Source of the DNA: Gigantopelta aegis
Lineage: Eukaryota > Mollusca > Gastropoda > Neomphalida > Peltospiridae
DNA length: 64,000 nt
Direction: 5' to 3'
NCBI RefSeq assembly: GCF_016097555.1
Contig: NC_054699.1
Coordinates: 4,870,169-4,934,168, forward strand
The notes beneath the pieces were generated by a model that saw only the letters and a list, made by a program, of their open reading frames with translations, searched no databases and was not told where the DNA came from. The position numbers and the translations under genes were made by a program. Shown piece after piece: positions 10,386 to 23,300 of the stretch (positions are counted from its first letter, which is position 1; each line of letters opens with the position of its first letter).

Positions 10386-13300
10386 CTGGAAGAAAAGATA
10401 GGAAATTATGCGACTACACAATACTTCATTTTAAAAAGTTTATGTGTATCTTATAAAACTTCAATGTTAAACATCAATTTTAATTTCAAAAAAAAAAAAA
10501 AAAAAAATCTCTTTCAGTCTTTGGAGATCATCCCATAAAACGTAAATACATTTCATGTCATTAATATATCATCATTTTATTTTTAAAATATCTAATTTTA
10601 TACATATATAAATTAATAATATTAATGAAAGATTTACCTTTAATAAAATAAAATTAAAGTTTGTTTTGTTTTAAAAAAAGAAAAGAAAGCCTTACAACAT
10701 TGTTTCTATCAACAAGTTATATACATGTATTTGGGAATCTTATATATTCTGGATTCGCTGTTTGTTAACCGATTTTCTACTTCATGCTGAGGATATTTGT
10801 GTGATGCATAAGCATCACCAAGATCCCAGTCAATGTGATTGGTGGTTTTCTTTCTTTTTAAATTTTTATTTTTATATATTTTTTTTGATGATTGTAATAT
10901 GTTTTGTTATGCTAAATTAAACTTTCCTTTTAAAAAAAGTGTTTCGTAAGGTGAACAAAAGAATTTGGTCAAAATGTGTAATGATTTAGATTTCTTTTAC
11001 AGTGATAATATTTACTGATTGAAATTCTACTTCGAACATTTGGTGAAAATGTGGGAGCAGTCTTTTTCCATGGTTACAATATTACCAATGTTGAAATGAT
11101 CTTAGTGTTTAGAAAATCAAGAACTGAATTTCACTTCTGTGCTCATACAAGGCGAAGTTCAGTGGCATAGGGAGACTATTTCACATGAATCAGCCCCCCA
11201 CAAGCCCACCCCACAGAAGGAAGGAAAGAAATGTTTTATTTAACGACGCACTCAACACATTTTATTTTTACGGTTATATGGCGTCTGACATATGGTTAAG
11301 GACCAAACAAATATTGAGAGAGGAAACCCGCTGTCGCCACTTCATGGGCTACTCTTTTCGATTAGCAGCAAGGGATCTTTTATATGCACCATCCCAAAAG
11401 ACAGGATAGTATATACCACAGCCTTTGTAAAGCAATGGCTGGAACGAGAAATAGCCCAATGGACTACGTCTCGCCCACCACCTCACAGAATGATCCTTTG
11501 ACTATAGGTAGCCATAGCTGTACATCAAATCTAAAACAAATCACCCTTATTTGTTTGCCTAATTGCGAAATGTGAATTAAACCTGAATTTGGCGAATGTA
11601 TTTAAAAACGCTAACTGAGAAGTCCCTGTTGTTTTGGCTGTCTGGCTAACTACAGAGTTTCTGGCCAAATTTGCTAAGCTAATCATAATTTTATTTGGTC
11701 TAACTTGCGCCTTTTTTATATGTACCTTAACATCTCCTTCTCCTTTCGGATTCTGTTCTCCATCTTCATTCATCTTTTGCTTCACTTCTTCTTTGTTTTC
11801 TTCTATATTTGCTGTCTTTTCTTCTTCCATAGTTTCTGTCTTTTCTTCTACCTTCTTTTCTTCTTCTTTAACTTCTATGTTTTCTTCTACCTTCTTTTCT
11901 TCTTCTTTAACTTCTATGTTTTCTTCTACCTTCTTTTCTTCTTCCTTAACTTCTATGTTTTCTTCTACCTTCTTTTCTTCTTCTTTAACTTCTACCTTTT
12001 CTTCTACCTTCTTTTCTTCTTCCTTAACTTCTATGTTTTCTTCTACCTTCTTTTCTTCTTTAACTTCTATGTTTTCTTCTACCTTCTTTTCTTCTTCTTT
12101 AACGTCAATTTTTTCTTCTATCTTCTTTTCTTCTTCCTTAGTTTCTGTCTTCACTTCTACTTTCTTTTCTTCTTCCTTCTTTTCTTCCTCTTTAACTTCT
12201 TTCATTTCTTCTTTCGATTCGGTCTTTTCTTCCTTCTCGTCTTTGTCTTCACCCTTGTCTGTCGTTACTTCTACCTTCTTTTCTTCCTTCTTGGTATCCA
12301 CGTTTTCTTCCTTCTTAGCAGCCACGTTTTCTTCCTTCTTGGCATCCACGTTTTCTTCCTTCTTGGCATCCACGTTTTCTTCCTTCTTGGCATCCACGTT
12401 TTCTTCCTTCTTAGCAGCCACGTTTTCTTCCTTCTTGGCATCCACGTTTTCTTCCTTCTTAGCAGCCACGTTTTCTTCCTTCTTGGCATCCACGTTTTCT
12501 TCCTTCAATTCATTCCTCTCTTCCACGTTGTCTTTCTTTTCTTCCGTGTTTGAGTCGACTCGTGAACCAGGGGGTCCCCTGTACTTCTTGGCTTTTCGGA
12601 CGAAACCGTTCTCGATCATGCTGTACGCCATGTCTATTAAAGTCTCCTTTGCATCCCTTGGAGTAACTCCTAGAACATCCTTCATCTGCAAAACACAAGC
12701 CCTTGAATAAATAAAAAGGCATAATTTGTCATGAAACTCAAAACGTGATCGGTAACTACATGTACAAATAAAGCTACTTACAAAGTTTCACCTCCATATA
12801 ATGAAAAAGTTAAAGTTTGTTTTGTTTCACGACACCACTAGAGCACATTGATTTATTAATCATCGGCTATTGGATGTCAAACATTTGGTAATTTCAACAT
12901 GTAGTCTTAAGAGAGGAAACCCGCTACATTTTTCCATTAGTAACCTGGGATCTTTTATATGCACCATCCCAGACAGGATAGCACATACCACAGCCTTTAA
13001 TTTATATACCAGTCGTGGTGCACTGGCTAGAACGAGAAATAGCCCAATGAGCACACGGACAGGGATTGATCCCAGACAGACCGCGCATCAAGGTGCTTTA
13101 CAACTGGGCTACGTCATAGAAAAAATACCTACAATGTACGAGGTGGTGGAAATTTCGACCCAGGTCAGGGCTTGAAGTCCCAGGGTTGAAATTTCTACCA
13201 CCAAGGGTTTTATTCAAGTGCAAGGATAATGTTTTTGGTTGCTCAAAATGGATCCGCAATGAACATTTTCATTTATCCACTGGAGATACATTCTGCTTGT

Positions 13301-16300
13301 CCGAGCAAATTTCCACTTGTTACGACAAACTGGACAAGTGCTTATTTCGAACACTGTACGCATCATGTGTGATGTACACACAGAATCATTCAAACCTGCT
13401 GTCACTGATCAAGCAATGTGAACTACATTCACATAGGTTCCTAGCTTAAGTTTCATTTCTTCATTTCAACTTATTTTTTCGTGCTTATATCCAATTAAGG
13501 TTCAATCACGCTGTCCTGGGTACACACCTCGCCTATCTGGGCTGTCTGTCCAGGACAGTGGGTTAGTTGTTAATTGTTAGGGGTTAAGCCCTGGTCACAC
13601 TGTCAAGGATCAGGATGCCGGATTAGCCACGGAAACGATCTGGCATCATTCATGACAATCCATTGTGGTCTGTAGAGGTCCATAGCTGTCCGTATTAAAT
13701 CCCTGATCAATCGTAGTAGTACTTATATGTCCGTGAAAATTTTGAACATGTCCAAAAATTCATCACGGATCGAACAACCGTAGTATATCCTTAATGATCC
13801 GTAGAAAAACATAATAATCCATTCTAATCTGTAATAAACCGTACTTATCCGTACTTAATTGTAGTAATCCCTGGCCTCAAAGCCCGGTCACACTGTCAAG
13901 GATCAGGACGCCGGGTTAGCCACGGATATGATCCGGCATCACTCGTGACAATCCATTGTGGTCCGTACTAAACTGTACCGATCTTTAGAGATCTGTAGCG
14001 ACCCCTAGCACTCCCCGTTGTCAACTAACCCCCATCGTTAATAATCCTTGGTTTATCCGTCGGAAACCGTAGTTAAACTGTGGTGCATCCGTAGGGGACC
14101 GTGGATAGACCACTATCCGGGGTCATCTGTGAGGTTTTCATCCGCCGTGGATCTGGCCAGACGATACTTGACAGTGTGACCGGGGCTTAAGTGAGAGAGA
14201 AGAGGGTTTAGTGGTCTTACACCTACCCACTGAGTCGTTAAAACTCACTCTGGGTGGGAGCTGGTACCGGGCTGCGAACCCTGTACCTACCAGCCTTATG
14301 TCCGATGGATTAACCACGACACCACTGAGGCCGGGCAGCTTAAGTAAAAAAAGCATTTTGAGAGTACTGCTAAAGCAATACATGTCCCCTACAAGGTCAG
14401 TAGTTTCAACCTGCATGTTCAGAGCAAAACTGTTATAGTGTACACACATGTATGCTTGTCCTGGTCACAGATTCTGACCACTGCCAGCTGCCATGTCCAG
14501 GACAGGAATGTCCCTGTCACAAATGGATAAATTCCATTTTTAAGAAGAGTTATTGCCCTTGAATAAATAAAAGTTTGTTTTGTTTAACAACACCACTAGA
14601 GCACATTGATTAATTAATCATCGGCTATTGGATGTCAAACATTTGGTAATTCTTACACAGTCGTTAGAGGAAACCCACTACGTACTAATGCAGCAAGGTA
14701 TCTTTTATATGCACATTCCCACAGTCAGGAAAGCACATACCATGGCCTTTGACCAGCTGTGGTGCACTGGTTGGAACGAGAAAAACCCAATCAGCTGAAT
14801 GGATCCACTGAGGTGGCTCTATCCTGCGATGCAAGCAATTCAAGTGAGCACTCAACCGAGATATAAATCCCACCCCAAATAAAAAAAAGGGCATAATTCG
14901 TACTTGATCGGTAACTCTACATGTACTGATAAAACTACTTTACAAAGTTTCACCTCCATATAATGAAAAAGTTAAAGTTTGTTTTGTTTAACGACACCAC
15001 TAGAGCACATTAATTTATTAATCATTGGCTATTAGATGTACGGTATAACATTTGGTAACTTTGGTAATATAGTCTTAGAGAGGAAACCCGATATATTTTT
15101 CCATTAGTAGCAAGGGATCTTTTATAATGACCACCCAACACACAAGGTAACACATACCACAGCCTTTGATATATCAGTCGCGGTACATCTACAAGTTTTT
15201 TTTATATATTAAGATAATGAGAATGACAGGTAGAGGGTGACAGATGAGAAAGATGAATGAATGTGTGAACAAGAAATAACCCAATGGGCCCACTGAAGAA
15301 GCTCCATATCTTGAGGTATTGTGGGAAAAAAATTAGGAAAATTGTATGTGGGACAGACAGATGAACGGACAGACAAATGAATAGACAGTCCTCAGTAGTT
15401 GGACTGATAGATGATAAATAAGATAAAAAAACCCAACAACAGACAAACGTACCCGTGAGTTGTCGAACGTTAACACTTTTCCGACCTGTGGCAAAATCAT
15501 CTTGATCGTCTTGTCGAACAGACTTGTCATCCACAGTGCCAAGTACGGAGCAACTATCGTAGGAATATTGTAACCTAAAATAACACCACAGCATTTCTTT
15601 AACAAAGGAAGATAGAAATATTTTATTTAATATTAAAGTTAAAGCTGGACTCTTGGGTCTAGAAAATAACAGTTCTCATCCCCATCCCTTCTTATTTAAT
15701 GTACACGTATTAATTAGTAAATTTATATAATGTATATTTACGTTTATTAACTGAATTAAGCAACACTATGATCTTTATCACCTCCAAATACATGTCCAAT
15801 TAAGTATGTATGTATTCATATATTTGAATATATAATTTTACAAACATTTATGATTATAATGCGATTGCAATATATTTTAACATGCTCCTATACCACTAAG
15901 GTTTCGAGCATTAATGATCATAATAAATTATGACTACTATAAATAAGTCAGGGCTTTAGATTGCACCAATTTTTTTATTTCGAAACCACTGAATTGGTAT
16001 GGGTTAATAATAGATTAAGTGATTATCTACATGTACAACCCTTCAGCAGTTTAATGACACCAGAGCACATTGTTTTGTTCATCATTGGCTATTGGATGTC
16101 AAACATTTGGTAATTTTGACATTTAGTCGTAGAGAGGAAACCTGCTACATTTTTTCCATTAGTAGCAAGTGATATTTTATATACATGATCATCCCACAAA
16201 CAGGATAGCACATATCACAGCCTTTGATGTACCAGTGACAGAGAAGGATCCGAGACTGACAGCGCTTGCTTTACGACTGTCCTGCAAGTGCTTTAAATAG

Positions 16301-16411
16301 CGTTGGACTATTGTGGTAAAAAAGATCTTGATGTACATTTACTAGGAACAGACAAAAAACATTTTACCGAAATTAGTGAGATCTAAAGCTCTGTAAATAC
16401 TACTTCTAATG

Positions 16412-16452
<41 letters not shown>

Positions 16453-17316
16453 TAATGACAGTAATGATAGTGATAATGATGATGATGATATTCATGATAA
16501 TAAGAATGATAATAATACTGATAATGCTAGTGATAATGATAATAATAATAATAATAAATTCACTACTACTACTACTACCACAGTAACTAGTTACTACACA
16601 AACCACCAATGAAAAAGTTAGAAATTGGTTTTGTTTAATGACACAACTAGAGCACATTTATTTATGAATTATCAGCTATTGGATGTCAAACATTAAATTT
16701 CGATATTTTTGACTCGTAGTCATCAGAGGAAACCCGCTATATTTTCCCTAATGCAGCAAAGGATCTTTCATAGGCACTTTCACACCGATTCTGAATAAGT
16801 GCTCAAAAACCCTACCAATCCCTAACATGCAACTTATAGTCTTAGAGAGGAAACCCACTATATTTTTCCATTAGTAGCAAGAGATCTTTTATATGCACCA
16901 TCTCACACACAAGATAGCACATACCACAGCCTTTAATATACAAGTCTTGGTGCACTAGCTAGAGCGATAAACCACCAAGAAAAAGTTAAAGTTTGTTTTG
17001 TTTAACAACACCACTAGAGCACATTGATTAATTAATCATCAGCTATTGGACGTCAAACATTTGGTAATTCTGACTCGTAGTCATCAGAAGAAACCTGCTA
17101 CTTTTTCCTAATGCAGCAAGGGATCTTTTATATGCACTTTCCTACAGACAGAAAAGCACATACTACAGCATTTGACCAGTTGTGGTGCACTGGTTGGAAT
17201 GAGAAAACCCCAAATCAGTTGAATGGATCTACTGAAAAACTCCAAGGAAAACAACTAGACATATAGCTAGATGGTTTCCAGTCTGTTTCAACTTGTGTGT
17301 AGTTGGACAGTAAACG

Positions 17317-17370
<54 letters not shown>

Positions 17371-20300
17371 AGGGAGGGAGGGAGGGAGGGGGGGAGGGGG
17401 GGGGGAGGGAGGGAGGGAGGGATGGGGTACCAAGGGATGTTTTATGTGCACCTTCCCATTGACATGAAGTGTAAAATAATTTGGCCAAACCAACAAGTGG
17501 GAGTTGCTGGGTTATTACAGAGTTCCAATGAGATGAATACTGACTGAGTAACCAACTACATGACATTGTATGTTGGATTCTGATGCCTGTTGTCGGCAGT
17601 CACTATAGTAACATGAATTATATCTTATCAGCAGGGCTTCTAGATTACGGTAGTGATATTCAATATTAGGCTAGTAAATATCTACTATCGACGGCTAGTG
17701 AAAAAAGTTGTCAAATGCTGCATTTAAGTCTATTTAGTAAATATGAATATCCTGCCCCCCACCACCCCAGCCCCACACCCCCTCCCAATCTAAGAGTTTT
17801 TAAGCTCTATCTCCATTATCCTGCCCCACACCCCGTCCCAATCTAAGAGTTTTTAAGCTCTATCTCCATTATCCTGCCCCACACCCCGTCCCAATCTAAG
17901 AGTTTTTAAGCTCTATCGCCATTATGTGACATATCCAATTATTCCTATTAGTAAAACTGTATTTACTTAAAGTAGTTCTAGTGGATTTTTAATCATGGCT
18001 ATAGTAACATTTTAAAATCACTGATCCCATGGCTAGTGGGATTTTACAATAATTCTAGAAGCCCTGAGTCTTACAGGAAAGTGTATCTACAAACTGATCA
18101 TTATTGACTGGTAAACTAAACTACCTGTATTGACTGGCAAACTAAACTACCTGTATTGACTGGCAAACTAAACTACCTGTATTGACTGATAAACTAAACT
18201 ACCTGTATTGACTGGTAAACTAAACTACCTGTATTGACTGGCAAACTAAACTACCTGTATTGACTGGCAAACTAAACTATCTGTATTGACTGGCAAACTA
18301 AACTGGCAAACTAAACTACCTGTATTGACTGGTAAACTAAACTATATATATTAAACATCCATGCATACTTTTCACACTTAGTAGGGTTCACACTTAACTC
18401 TTTCCTTCACATGACAATGGGGCAATTAGTACCAGTAAGTATTATTCTAAAATTACAATTTGAAAACACTTGACCAGGCACTCAGCTATTACAACTTGGA
18501 CACACATACATCAATCATTAAAAATATGTACATGTAATGTGTACTACATAAGCAATTATATGTAGCTGGGTCAGGTCTCATTTAAACAGTACATGTTACA
18601 ATAAAATAATGACTTCATTATTTCAAATTAGTTTAGAAGCAGCGATTGTTATTTTACAACTCAACATTTTTAAATAACAATTAAGTCAGAAGTAAATAAG
18701 TTGTACGTTTGGGATTGAGTTGGGTGATGTAGGGACATGCTCTTAAGAGCAATTTGTTGAATTTAGAACTGAACTTTCTATCATTTTAATAACAAATAAT
18801 AGGTGATCTCTATTCCCAACCTACCCCCACCCAACCAACCACTGTGGCCATTAAGCATCTAAATGTCAACACACAAAAGTAAACACAAACAATTAAACAC
18901 ACAACACACACACACAAGTAAACACACAACACACACGAAATTAAACACACAACATACAGACAAGTAAACACACAACACACACACAATTATACAGACAGTT
19001 ACACACATGCCTTACCGTTTACGGTGAGCTAGCACTACCAGGGAACTTTCTTTTCTTGATTAGCGATATTTCTAGTCAATTGAAAATTGGATGGTGCATA
19101 TAAAAGATCCTTTGCTGCTAATCGGAAAGAGTAGCCCATGAAGTGGCGACAGCGGGTTTCCTCTCTCAATATCTGTGTGGTCCTTAACCATATGTCCGAT
19201 GCTATATAACCGTAAGTAAAATGTGTTGAGTACGTCATTAAATAAAATATTTCCTTCCTTTCCTTTTCTTTCCCACATTTTATTTACGGTTATATGGCAT
19301 CAGACATACGGACTACGGACCACACAGATATTGAGAGAGGAAACCTGCTGTTGCCACTTCACAGGCTAACCTTTTCAATTAGCGGCAATGGTTCATTTAC
19401 GTGCTCCATCCCAGACAAGATAGTACATACCACAGCCTTTATTAAATCAGTTGTGGAGCACTGGCTGTAACGAGAAATGGGCCCACCGACAGGAATCGAC
19501 TTGTATTATAACAAAGTATTTATATTAAGATTAATATGTATATTCATGTACATGTTAAGTAGATACGTTTTCCCAGTTTTATTCTGTTCCAACCAACCTT
19601 GAGGGTCAAACTCTGTGGCAAGAATGACAGCTACATCTTTCATCCACATGGTAAAGCCAAACAAAATGTGTCTTCTACCTATTACAAAATAACATGCAGA
19701 AGTCATGCAGAAAAAACAAAAACACACACGGCAATCAGCAGAGGTACTGGAATCATTTTAGGGTTGATAGAGGAGGATTGGGCCATTTTATGTGTAGAGG
19801 TAGGGGTGGGAGATATTCATTTTAGGGTCGATGGAGAATTGGGGCCATTTTATGTGTAGGGGTAGGGGGTAGGAGCGAATCTTTTTATATACCCATTGCC
19901 CTCAAAATATAATCAGATTTAATCCAGTGGCATGTCTCTTATTTTTAAATATTTTTAAGGTGCAGAAACTATCTGCATGTATTAGAGAATATAAGAAATG
20001 TTTTATTCTTTTTATATTATTCCCTAAAGTTCCAGTGCCTCTGCGTGAAGTACATATAATTCAAAAGTTACCACAAGTGCAACATCGGTCAACCACAAAC
20101 ATAATGAACAACAACAACAACAACAAAAAAATGCAAATATTTTAAGATAGAAATGTTCATGATAAATTAATTCTGATTATTAAATTTCGTAAATAGACTG
20201 CCCAATATGTTCACAAGAATTTTAACAGACAATGACACCGATGGAATTCAGTCTGAATAATTTTAAACAAATTGAAGAAAACTATAATGAATATTTGCAT

Positions 20301-23300
20301 TTTTTTCGCTGTTCAGTATGGTATGAAAGTACTGCTCCAGTGTTGCAGGCAAACATCGGAAGACAGCACAAACGATGATTACCCGAAGTTACAATTCAAT
20401 CAGCACGGAAAGAAAACTGAAAGCGAACATCTATACAGCCCTGAAAAACACAAGCACACAACATGGAAGAGAACACATTAACACTCTGACATGGGTTAAT
20501 TAAGCTGCTCACAGGTTTACGCCAGGATTGTTTAGATTGGTCAAATGAGAGGTCATCGAGACATGCAACAATTAACACCGGTTTAGTTCAGATCCTCATA
20601 AGTAAGATCTGGGCTGGTGCTTACAGAACTGTTCCCAGTCTAAGACTGTAATGCCATACCGGCCTCGGTGGCGGCGTCGTTAAGCCATTGGACTACAGGC
20701 TGGTAGGTACAGGGTTCACATCCCGGTGCCGGCTCCAACCCAGAGTGAGTTCTTAAGGGCTCAATGGGTAGGTGTAAGGCCACTACACCCTCTTCTCTCT
20801 CACTAACCAACTAACGACTAACCCACTGTCCTGGACAGACAGCCCAGATACCTGAGATGTGAGCCCAGGACAGCATGCTTAAACCTTTAATGGATATAAG
20901 CACGAAAATAAGTTGAAATGAATGTAATGCCATGGCAACACCATACATATGTATGTGTGCAAGGATGTCATTCAAGATTTCAGTTCAGACTCTAAAGTTT
21001 TATTACAATGGGCATGCACCTCCAAGGCCAATATGTATACAACTTTTAAAGTCTAGATTCAGGTTTCTAATAATGCAGGCATCGAAAAAGGAATATCCTT
21101 TTAGGATTCCTCCACAATTTTAATGATTTTTTATAGATATTTTGGGATCCCGTCTCATAATCAGTAGGTTGATCGGTTGGTTACTACAGATTGTAACCAA
21201 TGATTGATGATAAAATTCCAACCGATAACCAACTGAAATCTCAACTGCTATAAAAGTTTGTTAGGAGGCAAAGACAGAACTGTACGGCAACAATGAAATA
21301 AATACCAAACGAAAACGATGCACATCGAAACAGATAACACCTGTACATGTTACTGTATCTCACTTCCTGTGATATAAAATTGTGTTAGTGGCAAGACAAA
21401 AAACCCACAACAAACAGACGTAAATGCAAAAAACAAGAATAATAAAAATCCAAGCAAGTCTGTACTGCATGCCATGGTGTAACAACCACGTAGCTGATGA
21501 TGTGACAAAATATCATTTCATAACATAAGCCAACTGGTTGCACCAAAAATACCTTGAGGCTTAAATTCTTTAGCGAGAATTTGGGACATTTCTTTCATCC
21601 ACAGGTTTACACTGGTAACAAGATGACGTTTGCCTGAAATAATACTGATTCTGTTAACCGAGCTGTACACCAACGCTGTCTTTTAACCAGTGAATGAACG
21701 AATTAATAAATGTTTAACAACACCCCAGTACAAAAATTACCTTCGGCTATTGGGTGTCAAACAATGGTAGAAAACAAATGCATGAACTGGGTACCAGACG
21801 TTTCTCCCCCAAGCCAGTTCGCCCCCAGGTCTGTTTGTCCCCAGTCAGTTCGCCCCCAAATAGAATGTCAGTTCGCCTCCATGTGCTCAACCAGTTCGCC
21901 CCCACAAAGGTACCAGTTTGGAGTGAACTAACAAATAGTTGGGGGCGAACAGGCAAACAGTTGGGGGCGAATCAACTTGGGAGCAAACTGGTACATGGGG
22001 CGAACAGGTCATCCTGGGGGCGAACTGACTGACTGGTACAAATTGTCATGGATTCATTGATGATCAAGATTAATATAAAATTAATATCCAAAGTAACTAT
22101 ATACTGAACCAAAAAAGGAAACTTCCAGTTCCAATTTGTTAGACATATGTTAATTTTTGTTTTAGAAATCAGTTAACATTTAAGAATTGACTACAATTAT
22201 TTTTTGGTTCATGCAAGTAAGAATCGAAAAAACGATGTGCACACTGTACGACTCTGCTTAATAGGTGTGGCTTAAATTTTTTCGGTTCATCGAGATATGA
22301 ATGAAAAAAAGGTATGCACCTCTGGACCAATCAGATTACCATAAAGTGTATAGACGTTAAGAAAATTTAATTATATTGAAAATTAATTACAAATGTTCTC
22401 CTGTCATCTTGCATGTCAGAATTTATTGATTTTACTCACCGTGTGTGTAGTGGAACAAAGCGACAATGGGAAAGTTGATATGCATTTGCAAGTTGACTCA
22501 ACATGTTCCACATGTTTGGAAGTGAATTTTTGATATGCCTAGAATACCCATAGGTTTACGTGAACATGCTATCGTACATGTGTATGTATGTCAACAGAAG
22601 AGGTTGGTAGAGTTGTTGAGAGCTCTAGTCATGCTATCGTATGTATGTCAACAGAAGAGGTTGGTAGAGTTGTTGAGAGCTCTAGCCATGCTATCGTACA
22701 TGTGTATGTATGTCAACAGAAGAGGTTGGTAGAGTTGTTGAGAGCTCTAGCCATGCTATCGTATGTATGTCAACAGAAGAGGTTGGTAGAGTTGTTGAGA
22801 GCTCTAGCCATGCTATCGTATGTATGTCGACAGAAGAGGCTGGTAGAGTTGTTGAGAGCTCTAGCCATGCTATCATATGTATGTCAACAGAAGAGGTTGG
22901 TAGAGTTGTTGAGAGCTCTAGCCATGCTATCGTACATGTGTATGTATGTCAACAGAAGAGGTTGGTAGAGTTGTTGAGAGCTCTAGCCATGCTATCGTAC
23001 ATGTGTATGTATGTCAACAGAAGAGGTTGGTAGAGTTGTTGAGAGCTCTAGCCATGCTATCGTACATGTGTATGTATGTCAACAGAAGAGGTTGGTAGAG
23101 TTGTTGAGAGCTCTAGCCATGCTATCGTACATGTGTATGTATGTCAACAGAAGAGGTTGGTAGAGTTGTTGAGAGCTCTAGCCATGCTATCGTACATGTG
23201 TATGTATGTCAACAGAAGAGGTTGGTAGAGTTGTTGAGAGCTCTAGCCATGCTATTCGGAATCTTCAGACATGATTTCATCAGACAGGACGTACCAACGA

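Larger units (their letters stand above)
12702..15190. repeat. Intron 8 segment present twice
   Basis: CCCTTGAATAAATAAAA, GGCATAATT, GATCGGTAACT and the words from CAAAGTTTCACCTCCATATA through AATGAAAAAGTTAAAG plus an S1a SINE occur at 12702-13115 and again at 14551-15187. The second copy was later split by the S1c SINE at 14573-14878. Confidence 0.7.

Noticed and set aside
11531..11725. Read-through of exon 9 to TAG at 11531
   Set aside because: The composition changes abruptly after GEGDVK, a phase-0 donor is present there, and an in-phase Lys/Glu-rich terminal exon lies downstream. It remains possible as an intron-retention isoform.
11634..12710. Plus-strand Ser/Phe-rich frames of 280-358 codons
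   Set aside because: They are the antisense of the Lys/Glu codons of SDR exon 9.
22560..23260. CRISPR-like regular repeats (also 31085, 41605, 50840-55155)
   Set aside because: There are no unique spacers between repeats and the context is eukaryotic; they are ordinary tandem arrays.
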